A stretch of 64,000 nt of DNA, taken from positions 27,864,063-27,928,062 of the forward strand of contig CM020619.1 of assembly GCA_009829735.1 (NCBI GenBank), written 5' to 3'. The position numbers and the translations under genes were made by a program. The notes under the pieces were generated by a model. That model ran no database searches. It was not told the origin of the DNA and saw only the letters and a list, made by a program, of their open reading frames with translations. This DNA is from Pyropia yezoensis (lineage: Eukaryota > Rhodophyta > Bangiophyceae > Bangiales > Bangiaceae). Of the stretch, positions 1 to 9,392 are shown piece after piece (position 1 is the stretch's first letter; every line of letters starts with the position of its first letter).

Positions 1-1
1 T

Positions 2-337
2 TCTAAGGAGCAACCTTCCCTGGTCGCCCCCAAGCAGATCAGGAACCAGCGGTTCCGGTCTTGCTGGCTGTGCCAGAAGGAGGATCATATGTCCTACCAG
101 TGCCCGACCATTCCCGAGGATCTCCAGGAGAAACTCAAGCGTCAAGGACTGGTGTTTGCAAAGGCGGTCAACTGGGCTGACCGGCGGGCACCCTCCAAGA
201 TGGACAAGGCACAGGTACATGCCATCCGAGTGGCAACCTTACAGAGCATCACGGAGGCTCTGGCAAGGGAAGCTCCTACGGACTTTGACCTGGAGACCGA
301 AACCTCTAAGGACTCCTCGGAGCCGGGAAACGAGTAG
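2..337 (+). CDS. Gag C-terminus with CCHC zinc knuckle (partial)
   Basis: The frame is open from the left edge, so only the C-terminal ~111 codons of Gag are present. A CX2CX4HX4C knuckle (C-WL-C-QKED-H-MSYQ-C) lies about 25 residues in, followed by an acidic, Glu/Asp-rich tail ending in TAG. In retrotransposons this knuckle belongs to nucleocapsid and binds element RNA during particle assembly. An ATG at 89 falls inside the knuckle and is not the true start. The protease begins about 180 bases downstream in the same frame after at least one more stop, so Gag is not simply fused to Pol. The capsid part is outside the window. Confidence 0.8.
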   Translation, partial: SKEQPSLVAPKQIRNQRFRSCWLCQKEDHMSYQCPTIPEDLQEKLKRQGLVFAKAVNWADRRAPSKMDKAQVHAIRVATLQSITEALAREAPTDFDLETETSKDSSEPGNE

Positions 338-514
338 GGCAGGCGCTCTCCCCAAGTGTCTTCCCGAATCTCCAACGGCAGGGTACTTCTACCTGTTCTC
401 CCCTTGCGTGCCGGGAGAAAGGACGGCAGTTACCTGCTCAACCGGTAGCCGCCTGGACACCCTGTTTGTTCAAGGGGACCTTGCTCGTCCTGCGTAAGGA
501 AAACCTCAAGATTA

Positions 515-1525
515 ATGCTCGTATGCGTGTGGGGGATAGCCTCCCCCAAGCTGTTACGGCCGGTGGTCGACACGGGAGCCGGACCAAGCGTCATCACTGA
601 GAACCTGTTACCTCCGGGCTGGCGTCGACATGCCTGGAGAGCGCCTACCAAGACCCGGATTGTAGACGCATCAGGTCAAACCCTACGACCGCTTGGCCGT
701 CTTCCCGTCGCCATCTATGTCAACAATGAACCAATGCTTTTTCCCTTTCTAGTAGTCAAGACCTTATCAGTCCCCCTCATCCTAGGCTGGGACTTCCAGA
801 AGCAGCATGTCAAGAGCATCCTACCCGGAGAAGGAAAGGTGCAGTTCAACCATGGGGTTGTGTCACCAGTGCTGGAGCACCTGGACACCAAGGTTCGTGT
901 GGCCAAGAACCAGAAGGAACGCATCCCACCCTCCACCTTGACCCTCATCAAACCGGTGCTCCTACCTCCTCGCTCGGAGACCAAGGTTCAAGTCACGACC
1001 CGGACTGCAGGTCAATGCCTGATCTACGGACGCAAGGAATTTCTGGCGAAACACCGATTATACCTAGCCCACGGACACCACAAGAAGGTGGAGAGGCACA
1101 CCCCGTTCTCGGTGCTGATCGTCAACGTGAGCCGGAAGCCAATAACCCTCGCCAAGGGCACTCGAGTTGGTACAGCAGAGCCTTACCGGGGGTCCGCCCG
1201 CGCTATGAGCAAGGAAGACCTCTTCAACCTGCAACAAGAGCTGGCATCCAACTTGACGGCCTTAGACGTATCTCCGGAACAAGAGCAGGCTGGCCGTACT
1301 ACTCCCGAAGCCGGAACAAGCACCGCCCGGGATGCCGAAGGTCAACCAAGAAAACGTCCCTCCCGACTTGAAGGAGGCACTGGAGAAGCTTCTCCAGGAA
1401 TATCGGCACCTGTGGTCCGGAGAGCTGGGCAAGATGGACGCCACCCTACACCGGATTCAACTCAAGCCAGATGCCAAACCAGTGCACATGCAACCATACC
1501 GGGCTGGACCTCATCGCCGGGATGA
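515..1525 (+). CDS. Retrotransposon aspartic protease region
   Basis: The ORF contains the retropepsin catalytic signature VVDTGAGPSVI about 15 residues after the first ATG, then a second motif block (LPLGRLPV-like strand pattern and VPLILGWDF) typical of Ty3/gypsy proteases. It would cleave the Gag-Pol polyprotein. It is in the same frame as the gag fragment but separated from it by stops. Its end overlaps the start of the RT ORF (1332) in another frame, so pro-pol joining needs a +1 shift, splicing or independent initiation, or the copy is slightly damaged. The last ~65 codons, Pro/Arg/Gly-rich and overlapping RT, are probably not translated. Confidence 0.75.
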   Translation: MLVCVWGIASPKLLRPVVDTGAGPSVITENLLPPGWRRHAWRAPTKTRIVDASGQTLRPLGRLPVAIYVNNEPMLFPFLVVKTLSVPLILGWDFQKQHVKSILPGEGKVQFNHGVVSPVLEHLDTKVRVAKNQKERIPPSTLTLIKPVLLPPRSETKVQVTTRTAGQCLIYGRKEFLAKHRLYLAHGHHKKVERHTPFSVLIVNVSRKPITLAKGTRVGTAEPYRGSARAMSKEDLFNLQQELASNLTALDVSPEQEQAGRTTPEAGTSTARDAEGQPRKRPSRLEGGTGEASPGISAPVVRRAGQDGRHPTPDSTQARCQTSAHATIPGWTSSPG

Positions 1526-4427
1526 GATTGAGAAGCAGGTTAACAAGATGCTCAAGATGGATGTTATCGAGCCGTCTGATGGCGAGTGGGCTTTCCCGGT
1601 GGTAGTCGTCCCGAAACCTGGCGGTCACTTCCGTTTCTGCGTTGACTACAGACGCCTGAACGAGATGACAGTCAAGGATGTATACCCGATACCCCGGATG
1701 GATGATTGCCTCGACTTTCTTGGTGATGCCACCCTCTTCTCGACGCTGGATTGTAATGCCGGTTACTGGCAGATCCCTCTGGCTGACGAGGACAAGGACA
1801 AGACTACCTTCACGTGCCACATGGGACTGTTCCGGTGCAAGCGTCTCCCTTTTGGTCTCACTAATGCTCCGGCAACCTTCCAGAGAGCCATCGACATCAT
1901 CCTGTCGGGGCTAAGGTGGAGAACATGTTTGGTCTACCTGGACGACATCATTGTTTTCTCCAAGACCCCAGCGGAACACCTGGAGCACCTTCGAGAGGTC
2001 CTGGCCCTCCTGTCCAAGGCTGGAGTTACCCTCAAGGCCGAGAAGTGCCACCTGTTTGAGACTGAGGTGGAGTACCTGGGGCACGTGCTGAGTCCGGGGG
2101 AGCTCCGAGTCAACGAGAAGAACATCAAGGCCCTCCGGCATGCACGGCAACCTAAAACCCAGACGGAACTCAAGAGCTTCCTGGGTATGTGCAACGTCTA
2201 CCGCCGGTTCGTACGGGACTACGCTCTGATTGCCCGGCCCTTGACCAAGCTTACTAGCAAGAAGCTTCCAGCACAACTCCCGGTGTTCGACGAGAAGCAG
2301 ACAGCAGCCTTCGAAGAGCTCAAGAAGCGCCTGACCACCACTCCAGTACTGGCGTTACCCAAGCGGGAGGGTCAGGTTGTTCTGGAGACTGACGCCTGTG
2401 GCGTCCAGGTGGGGTGCTCACTACTCCAGCAACAACCTGATGGGCACTTCCTCCCGATAGGCTACTACAGTCGCGTCTTGACTCCAGCCGAGAAGAACTA
2501 TTCCACGACCGAGCGCGAGTGCTTGGCGGTCGTCTGGGCTTGCTTCCTGTTACGTCCATATCTTGAAGGACAAGAGTTCCTCATCCGGACGGACCACGCC
2601 AGTCTAAGGTGGCTGCTATGCATGGACAGCAGTCAAGGAAGGGTCGCCCGGTGGCGCCTACGCCTTTCGGAGTTCAAGTACAAGGTGTGCACCAGAGCAG
2701 GGAGGGAGCACCACTGCGCCGACACCATGTCCAGGCTGGAGACTCCTGCAGCCGATACCGGTCCTATCCCGGAGGAAATACCTTGCTTCATCCTCCCGAA
2801 TGTCGGACGTGGCTGGCACGCTCCCCTGTACGAGACACCTGACGCTCATCAACCGGTAACCATTCACCGGATGCTGGAGGCACAATTGACGGACCCTCAA
2901 TGCTTGGAGCTTCGCCACCAAATGGACCTGAACCGGAACAGTCGCTTCTCCGAGTCTACAGACGGACTCCTGGTACGGGTGTCACCCTTCGATGGGGCAA
3001 CTCAAGTCTACGTACCCCGGAGCCTACGGACTGACATCCTACGCCTGGAGCACTTGTCTCCCCAGGCCGGGCATCCTGGTATCAATCGGATGTATGCTTC
3101 CATGAGACGACATTATTACTGGGAAACCATGGCCAGTGACGTCCATAAGTGCCTGGAGGCTTGTATTTCTTGTGCAAGGAACCGGTTGTCCCAGAGGAAG
3201 AAGACTTCTAAGCTACGCCTATTCCCTGCGGCGGAGCCCTTTGCAAGCTTAAGCATGGACATCCTGGGGCCCCTACCTGAGACCTCCAGTGGCAACATAT
3301 ACCTGCTCATCATTTGTGACCGGTTCTCCAAGTTCACTCGAGCAATCCCGTTGAGAACCATCACGGCTCTGGATGTCACGTCGGCCTTCTGCGAGTACTG
3401 GATAGCTGCCTACGGCCCTCCAGACTCCGTCTTAACCGACAACGGTCCCCAGTTTGCATCCCTGTTCTTCCAAGGAGTCTGTGACCTGATGGGCATCAAG
3501 AACTTGTACACCACGACGTACCACCCTCAAACGAACGGTCAGGTGGAACGATTCAACCGGACCCTAGTGGACATGCTACGGCACTACGTGGAGGAGCACC
3601 AAGAAGACTGGGACGAGCTCCTGGCTGTCCTCACTCTAGCCTACAACTCCCGAGTTCACCGGACAACGGGAGTCGCTCCACTCGACTTTGTCACCCCAAG
3701 GCGGCTGACCAACTTCTCCCTGGAAAGAATACCGGATGGTCTCCAGCCTGCACTGAAGTCAGGTCCCAAGGCAAAGGATGAGTTCCTGGAACAACTAAAG
3801 CTCCTGCTCCCAAGAGTCAAGGAGTCAATCTCAAAGACCCAGGAGCGATACAAGCGGGACTATGACAAGGGTGTCCGGGAAAAGAACAAGGAACTGGGTG
3901 GTGGCGACTGGGTTTTTGTGGACAACCATAGCAAGACCCGGGGGAAGCTGGACTCTAAGACGGATGGACCTTATGAGATTCTCAATACGGATGGCTGGAC
4001 CTTCCTTCTAGACGTGGATGGCTCTCCGTACCGGGTGAGCAGCGACCATGTCACCCGAGCTCCACCGCCAAGCCAACGGGACTTGACCCGGCGTAAGCGG
4101 ACTGCGATACCCTGGCTATCCCAAGAAGAAGGTCGGGAATTTGTCTACGTCAAGTTTGTCGACCATGCCTGGAGAGATGGACGCCTGTACCTGCGAGTAC
4201 GCTGGTTCGGCTTTAACCCAGCAGATGATACATGGGAACCCTCAAACCGGCTACCCATCGCGGACGTCTGTGCCTACACGCGACGGAACGGGATTGAGGG
4301 CACTCCCGTGGCCAGAGCCGGCAAGATTCTGGAGTCGGACACGGAGGAGGACCAAGAGGACGGGGCCAACCAAGACCCTGGGGACGAGACGAGCTCACCC
4401 GCAACGGATGCGGAACAAGAGGATTGA
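1332..4427 (+). CDS. Pol polyprotein: reverse transcriptase, RNase H, integrase, chromodomain
   Basis: 1031 codons. RT has the catalytic YLDD box (near residue 201) plus the FRFCVDYRRLN and LPFGLTNAPATF blocks. RNase H has LETDACG (~352), the STTERE glutamate and RTDHASLRW. Integrase has the H..H..C..C zinc finger ending CISCARNR (~575-625) and the D, D, E triad in SMDILGP (~640), LTDNGPQF (~702) and GQVERFN (~737). The C-terminal ~936-975 chromodomain (LRVRWFGFNPADDTWEP) would steer integration to chosen chromatin. All catalytic residues are present and no stop interrupts the frame, so the copy looks young or recently active. This domain order defines chromoviruses. Confidence 0.95.
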   Translation: MPKVNQENVPPDLKEALEKLLQEYRHLWSGELGKMDATLHRIQLKPDAKPVHMQPYRAGPHRRDEIEKQVNKMLKMDVIEPSDGEWAFPVVVVPKPGGHFRFCVDYRRLNEMTVKDVYPIPRMDDCLDFLGDATLFSTLDCNAGYWQIPLADEDKDKTTFTCHMGLFRCKRLPFGLTNAPATFQRAIDIILSGLRWRTCLVYLDDIIVFSKTPAEHLEHLREVLALLSKAGVTLKAEKCHLFETEVEYLGHVLSPGELRVNEKNIKALRHARQPKTQTELKSFLGMCNVYRRFVRDYALIARPLTKLTSKKLPAQLPVFDEKQTAAFEELKKRLTTTPVLALPKREGQVVLETDACGVQVGCSLLQQQPDGHFLPIGYYSRVLTPAEKNYSTTERECLAVVWACFLLRPYLEGQEFLIRTDHASLRWLLCMDSSQGRVARWRLRLSEFKYKVCTRAGREHHCADTMSRLETPAADTGPIPEEIPCFILPNVGRGWHAPLYETPDAHQPVTIHRMLEAQLTDPQCLELRHQMDLNRNSRFSESTDGLLVRVSPFDGATQVYVPRSLRTDILRLEHLSPQAGHPGINRMYASMRRHYYWETMASDVHKCLEACISCARNRLSQRKKTSKLRLFPAAEPFASLSMDILGPLPETSSGNIYLLIICDRFSKFTRAIPLRTITALDVTSAFCEYWIAAYGPPDSVLTDNGPQFASLFFQGVCDLMGIKNLYTTTYHPQTNGQVERFNRTLVDMLRHYVEEHQEDWDELLAVLTLAYNSRVHRTTGVAPLDFVTPRRLTNFSLERIPDGLQPALKSGPKAKDEFLEQLKLLLPRVKESISKTQERYKRDYDKGVREKNKELGGGDWVFVDNHSKTRGKLDSKTDGPYEILNTDGWTFLLDVDGSPYRVSSDHVTRAPPPSQRDLTRRKRTAIPWLSQEEGREFVYVKFVDHAWRDGRLYLRVRWFGFNPADDTWEPSNRLPIADVCAYTRRNGIEGTPVARAGKILESDTEEDQEDGANQDPGDETSSPATDAEQED

Positions 4428-4572
4428 GAAGAAGGGAACGGGTATATCAAGGAGAACACGCAATGCAAGCATGGAACAATCAAGGAAACCAAGCACCCGC
4501 TCGAGCAACCCTTCTCTCCGCCTCTTCCCTCCTCGCTTCTCCCAAGACCCTCACCCTCCTTGCCTCCAACTA

Positions 4573-6690
4573 CTACTCTCGGCGCGGACGCTGAGCCGCG
4601 GGAGTGTCCTCCGGCGCTACCTCCGCGGTACGACGGGAACCGGAGGAAGACGGGATGACGTAGTGCGGTGGACGCGGCGCATCCCGGTATGACGCCATCG
4701 GAGTAGTACCAGTAGTTGCCGGTGGCTCCCGCTCATCCAGATATGTCCGTCGGCGCCGCTGGAAGCCCGTGAAGGTCTCTGACCACTGCTGGGCCAGGCC
4801 ATGCCGCGTCAAAGTCGCCAGAAGTTCGCCAACCACCGGGTTGTTCGACATCTGGCCGCTGTCCGCGCAAGCAAACACCCGGTCGACCACGTCGTTCAAG
4901 ACGCTGGCGTAAGTACCCAGCACCAGAGAGGACCCGACGCCTTCAACCTGCACCGGAAGACGACCCAGCTGGTCTTCAATCATGCCGACGTCGTACTGGT
5001 CGCATGTTGGACCACCTTGGTTCAGGTACCAGTCAGGCACCCGGAAGCGGGTGAGGCGCAGAGTCGGCGCCGGAATCTCGAACCGGCCCGAGGATGACAC
5101 TACCGGACGGTCCACAACGGCCCCCGAGACCGGAGTACCCAACTCCAGCGGAGGCACAGCGCCGCCGGCGTTGGAAGAAGGCGTCCGGGGTAGAGCGGCC
5201 GGAGTAATCGGCGACCGCACGGCCACTCCCAGACTCGCCGCAGACAAGCGCGGTGCCGGAGGAGCTTGAAGTACTGGCACAGCCGGAACAGGGCGCGGAC
5301 GTGCCGGTGACGGTTCAGGCGAGGCGACCGGGGCGACAGGGGCAACCGGAGGAAGTGGAGCCGCCGCAGACGCCCGACCGACCGCCGCGGCCCATCCCGA
5401 CTCCTGCACCGGCGGTCCAACTGGCAGAAGATCAAGGGCGGCCGGAGCAGGAAAGCTACCTAGCTGCGGCCACGCCGGAAGCGGCGTCGCCAGCTGCACC
5501 TTGGCCGGAGAAGACTGGTAGACCACCTGCGCCCAACCGAAGCCATCCCGACGCGGGCGGTTCTGGTCGGCAATCGCGTTCAAGAAGTTCCGGTCATGCA
5601 CCGGCACCAGACGCCGGAAGTCGATCATCGCCTGGAAGAGCTCCTTGTACTCCTCGTCCTGGCTGCACAGGAAGTCGACGGTCAACTTGTCGACAATCCA
5701 GACCATCAGGAGGTCAGGGAGAAACCAAAGCCGGTTGGACACCAAGACCTCATGAAGCCAGTGGTTGGCCGCCAAGACTGTCATCTCGGACGTGTACATC
5801 ATGTACGGGATTGAGTGGAAGAAGCCCTTGATCGACGCCTGAGTCAAGGCGTCCAAGAAGTACCAGGTGCAAGGGATGCTGGAAGGAGCAAACCCGACCG
5901 GGATCTCGACTTCCTGCTGCTGCGGGATGACCTTGGGGTAGTACGCCGCCCGGTTAGCCTTGTCCAGCTTCCAGAACTCCTGGTGGTTGCAGCTCACGAG
6001 GAAGTCACGCTGACGCCCGCGTCGCTCACCCTGCTCCCGTGCCGGCGACAACTTGGAGTATTTCCGGGTCAAGAAAGGCGGCTCCAGAGCGACCATGCTC
6101 GGACGGGGGTCGCAGTTCAAGCTTCCCGACCCCTTGAGCGCCTCGTCCCAGACCTTGAGCGCCCGGTGGACGTACCCTTCCTCCTCCGGCCACCGGAGAA
6201 CGGACGCGGACACGCGACGCTCGGTCAGGGGTAGATCCAGTACCAGCGCGAAGGGGAGATCCTCCAGACGAGCAGCCCAAGAGGAACCCGAGAAGCTCTG
6301 GGAGCGGTCTTGTGCCAGGCGCATCTGGTCCGCCGTATGAAGACGTGCCTTGTCCATCTCGGTCAAGACCCCGCGCTGGAGTTCCTTGCGCCAGAGGTCC
6401 ATGCAATCCTGCTGGCACTGGGCCGCGCCGGCGTTGCCGACCACCGTGGAGTAACGCCGGGCCGCCAGAGGGTCCTGCCCAAGGAGCATCTCCGGGAGAC
6501 CCTCCGGGGGGGCCTCGACCGGGTGCATCGCGGAAGCCGGGGGAACTCGATCCGTCCCCGCCGTGGCGACCGGCGCCGGCACCGACATCCGAGGAACCGG
6601 AGGCAGGAGAGGGGCACGACGACCCGAGTTCTCCTCCGCAACACTCGCCGCCGGAACCACGGGCCCAGCTTGGATCTCGGAACTGGACAT
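4573..6690 (-). CDS. Antisense ORF 1 of the first retrotransposon, unknown function
   Basis: A long ORF on the strand opposite to pol, ending 145 bases from the pol stop, tail to tail. The first good ATG is at 6690 (MSSSEIQ), giving about 705 residues; the frame is open further up to ~7017 without a better ATG. No known domain is recognised. The middle (~220-370) is helical, rich in Trp/Leu/Met and contains RAAYYPK and LWFLPDLLMVW. It is followed by a Pro/Ala/Val-rich linker, a second helical block and a basic Arg-rich C-terminus. Blocks match the antisense ORF of the neighbouring element (9393-11336): FLVS/YLVTS, YYPK, WLxEV and LWxLP. No zinc knuckle or clear transmembrane segment is seen. 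Antisense extra ORFs between pol and the 3' LTR are known in some plant retrotransposons; function there is unclear. Confidence 0.75.
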   Translation of the reverse strand: MSSSEIQAGPVVPAASVAEENSGRRAPLLPPVPRMSVPAPVATAGTDRVPPASAMHPVEAPPEGLPEMLLGQDPLAARRYSTVVGNAGAAQCQQDCMDLWRKELQRGVLTEMDKARLHTADQMRLAQDRSQSFSGSSWAARLEDLPFALVLDLPLTERRVSASVLRWPEEEGYVHRALKVWDEALKGSGSLNCDPRPSMVALEPPFLTRKYSKLSPAREQGERRGRQRDFLVSCNHQEFWKLDKANRAAYYPKVIPQQQEVEIPVGFAPSSIPCTWYFLDALTQASIKGFFHSIPYMMYTSEMTVLAANHWLHEVLVSNRLWFLPDLLMVWIVDKLTVDFLCSQDEEYKELFQAMIDFRRLVPVHDRNFLNAIADQNRPRRDGFGWAQVVYQSSPAKVQLATPLPAWPQLGSFPAPAALDLLPVGPPVQESGWAAAVGRASAAAPLPPVAPVAPVASPEPSPARPRPVPAVPVLQAPPAPRLSAASLGVAVRSPITPAALPRTPSSNAGGAVPPLELGTPVSGAVVDRPVVSSSGRFEIPAPTLRLTRFRVPDWYLNQGGPTCDQYDVGMIEDQLGRLPVQVEGVGSSLVLGTYASVLNDVVDRVFACADSGQMSNNPVVGELLATLTRHGLAQQWSETFTGFQRRRRTYLDEREPPATTGTTPMASYRDAPRPPHYVIPSSSGSRRTAEVAPEDTPAAQRPRRE

Positions 6691-7017
6691 ACCGTCCAGA
6701 CTCCGGGGAACGAGAGGGCCAAGGTGAAGGAGCGGAGGGGGGGGGCAGAATCGGGGCAGGTGATCGTGACCGGGGTGAAGACGCTCGACCTCGGCACCGG
6801 TGTGGACGTGCTCGAGGCTGTGCACGGTGGCACCTGGTTCGGCCCGAGGACGTGCCGGACTAGGGAGGGAGCTATGTAGCATCCCTGGCCCCGACTTGGC
6901 GCCGACCCGGGACTGCAACCAGAGGGCACCAGGTGCCAGAACACGCCCGCCGTGTGGCGATGGTTGGCGGCCGTGGCCCGTGCCCGGCACTGGGATGCGG
7001 TGGACTACGCTATCCAC

Positions 7018-7445
7018 ACGCGAGAGAGGGATTTCTGATGTGTTTTTGCATATTTGTGAGGGACTTGATTTGAGAGAATTTGAGTGTGAGATTAGTGAGT
7101 GGGAATAGAATTAGTAGTGATAGTGGCCCCCGACCTGACGAGGTTAGACTCGGGTCGGGGCCACTCGGGGTTATGGGGGGGGCTACCGGGCCAACGTGCC
7201 GGGGTTCCCCCAGATGCACGTTAAGAGGGACAGCGAGGCGCCCTCGGCCCGCGCCCTCAGGGAAAAAGACAACTGCGCGTTTGCTTTCCTCTTCCCCGTG
7301 TGCACTACCGTGCGTATCTGTTTGCCCTGCGAGCAGGCACGTGAGGCAACAGGCATACCATTCTCGTAGTTCCCCTTTCTGCGTTACCTGTCCCTTTCCC
7401 CCGAGGGATATTGACACGTGTCTGAGAGGATCGAGTTTTATACCA
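7018..7445. other. Junction between the two retroelements, possible LTR remnant
   Basis: No gene. The first ~100 bases are T/A/G-rich and may begin the 3' LTR of the left element. A near-perfect hairpin lies at 7122-7165. Pyrimidine-rich DNA then leads into the RNase H remnant of the second element at about 7446. The abrupt start of coding homology inside RNase H marks a 5' truncation or a nested insertion breakpoint. Confidence 0.5.
7122..7165. repeat. Inverted repeat hairpin
   Basis: AGTGGCCCCCGACC and GGTCGGGGCCACT face each other across a 17-base loop, with one G missing in the right arm. It could be a remnant of LTR termini or a transcription-termination hairpin. Its role is unknown. 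Confidence 0.6.
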
Positions 7446-9281
7446 CAGGAAGGACTCGCAGTGGTGTGGGCGGTGACGTCACTTCGTCACTACTTAGAGG
7501 GTGAGAAGTTCCTCATCCGCTGTGACCACCGCGCGTTGCAGTTCATCTTCAAGACGGACTATACGAACACTCGTCTCAACCGGTGGAGGGTGCGACTGGC
7601 ACCCTTCAACTTTGATATTGAGTACCGACCTGGCAGGCAACATGCCCTTGCCGACGGCCTCTCGCGGGTACCAACCGAGGGGCTGGACACTAACCCAGTC
7701 GATGAGGACATCCCCATCGTGGGGGTAGTCACGCGCTCGGGTCAGGCGTTGAACCCCGAGGCGCCAGGGAACAAGAAGTACTTGCCCCTGTCCCTGGACG
7801 AGGTGGTGAAGGCCCAGGCCGAGGATCCCTTCTGCAAGTCGCAGAGGGATACACTGGATACAGTGGTGGAGACGCGGTTCTTTCTGGGAGACGATGGCCT
7901 CCTCATGAGGAGGGGGGTATTCCAGGGGACCGAACAACTTGTCGTCCCCGCATCTCTCAAGGACAGTATCCTTGAGAGGGAGCATAACGCTCCCACAGGT
8001 GGACACCTGGGGTCTAGTAAACTGTACCAGACCCTGAGGACCAGGTACTACTGGCCGTCCATGGTGGTGGACATCTACAGTTGGGTGGCTGCCTGCACAA
8101 GTTGTGCACAGAACCGTCTGATGGAACGGCGGCCTACTACGGCTATGCTATTGTTCCCGGCCAAGGAGCCCTTTGCCGCGTTGGCGATGGACATCCTTGG
8201 GCCACTGCCAGTGACCGAGGAGGGCAACCAGTACCTCCTGGTTATCTGTGACCGCTTCACGAAACTTACGCGAGCGATCCCACTGGCAGAGATCACGGCC
8301 ATGTCGGTCGTGTCAGCCTTCCTAGATCACTGGGTTGCCGCGTACGGCATTCCGGATAGTACACTATCGGACAATGGACCGCAATTTGCGTCTGTACTGT
8401 TTCAGGGAGTGCTGGATATGTTGGGGGTTAAGGCAAACTATGCCACCCCCTACCACCCACAAACTAATGGGCAGGTGGAGCGCTTCAACAAAACTATTGT
8501 TAGGCAACTGCGCCACTATGTGAGTGAGCACGTGAAAACGAGGGACCAATACATTTCTATTCTTACCACTGCCTACAATTCGCAGGTTCACTTATCTACC
8601 GGGGAAGTACCCCTCGCTTTTGTGACCCCCCGTCGTGTGCGGTCTATTGCCGTGCGGCGGTCGCTCCCAACTAGGGAGGATGGTGGCAGTACGCCTACTC
8701 CTACTGGGAGTAAGGCGGAGTTCGCTGCTAGGCTTGAAAACCTCATCCCTAAAGTCAGGGCTGAGATGGACAAAGCACAAAAGCGCTACAAGCGTACCTT
8801 TGACAAAAAGGTGCGCAATGCTAAACATGTCCCCGAGCAGGGTGACTGGGTGCTGGTACACTCGCACACCCCAACTGGGGGTAAGCTGGTATTCCAGACG
8901 AAGGGGCCGTACCAGGTCCTTCGTACTGATGGGCGGCGCTTCACCATCGAAAGTGACGATGGGGTCCGCACAGTGAACGGACAGGACGTGGTCAAAGTTG
9001 CACCACCGCCTGCAGGCGACCCAGCTTGGGCGCGTGCGTTGGAAGCGTGGCGCCTCCCCTCACTGCCTGCGGCCAAACAGGGCCCGCAGGAGTACGTGTT
9101 CGATAAGTTCATCGACCACGGATGGGATGAAGACACTGACCGCCTCATGTTGAGGGTGCGTTGGTTTGGCTACAAAGCCAAGGACGATACGTGGGAGTAT
9201 GTGGAGGACCTTCCCGCTGAGAAGGTCCGGGCGTACTGTGCCCGGAATGAGATAGACCCAAACAGCCCTCCCTCAACGTGA
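7446..9281 (+). CDS. Partial Pol: RNase H end, integrase, chromodomain
   Basis: The frame stays open upstream to about 7080, but retroviral similarity begins only at QEGLAVVWAV, the RNase H glutamate block. CDHRALQFIF and the integrase follow, with its H..H..C..C finger ending SCAQNR, then AMDILGP, LSDNGPQF and GQVERFN (complete D, D, E triad). A C-terminal chromodomain (LRVRWFGYKAKDDTWEY) closes the ORF. Without RT the copy cannot move by itself. The remaining coding part is uninterrupted, so truncation is recent or the fragment has been kept by chance. Confidence 0.92.
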   Translation, partial: QEGLAVVWAVTSLRHYLEGEKFLIRCDHRALQFIFKTDYTNTRLNRWRVRLAPFNFDIEYRPGRQHALADGLSRVPTEGLDTNPVDEDIPIVGVVTRSGQALNPEAPGNKKYLPLSLDEVVKAQAEDPFCKSQRDTLDTVVETRFFLGDDGLLMRRGVFQGTEQLVVPASLKDSILEREHNAPTGGHLGSSKLYQTLRTRYYWPSMVVDIYSWVAACTSCAQNRLMERRPTTAMLLFPAKEPFAALAMDILGPLPVTEEGNQYLLVICDRFTKLTRAIPLAEITAMSVVSAFLDHWVAAYGIPDSTLSDNGPQFASVLFQGVLDMLGVKANYATPYHPQTNGQVERFNKTIVRQLRHYVSEHVKTRDQYISILTTAYNSQVHLSTGEVPLAFVTPRRVRSIAVRRSLPTREDGGSTPTPTGSKAEFAARLENLIPKVRAEMDKAQKRYKRTFDKKVRNAKHVPEQGDWVLVHSHTPTGGKLVFQTKGPYQVLRTDGRRFTIESDDGVRTVNGQDVVKVAPPPAGDPAWARALEAWRLPSLPAAKQGPQEYVFDKFIDHGWDEDTDRLMLRVRWFGYKAKDDTWEYVEDLPAEKVRAYCARNEIDPNSPPST

Positions 9282-9392
9282 GGGAAAGCCGAGCAACAGT
9301 GCCAAGAGAGTGCTTCAAGTCGAAGTGGTACGCAGAGTGGCTTTTAACTGCAGCCCTAACCCTCACACTCTCACAACAAAGGCAGCTGCCAA

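Larger units (their letters stand above)
1..7036 (+). mobile_element. Ty3/gypsy chromodomain LTR retrotransposon, 5' end outside window
   Basis: The order gag zinc knuckle, aspartic protease, reverse transcriptase, RNase H, integrase and chromodomain is that of a Ty3/gypsy chromovirus. The 5' LTR and most of gag lie left of the window. Downstream of pol the element carries a long ORF on the opposite strand. The right end is uncertain. A purine-rich stretch near 7020-7032 followed by TG at about 7037 and AT-richer DNA could be the polypurine tract and the start of a 3' LTR, but no second LTR copy is visible to prove it. A second, 5'-truncated element of the same broad type follows in the same orientation. 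Confidence 0.85.

Noticed and set aside
4573..6690. Antisense ORF of the first retroelement as the Gag of another element
   Set aside because: No zinc knuckle and no recognisable capsid motif, and a true Gag end is present at 2-337; same position and homology in the second element favour an accessory ORF.
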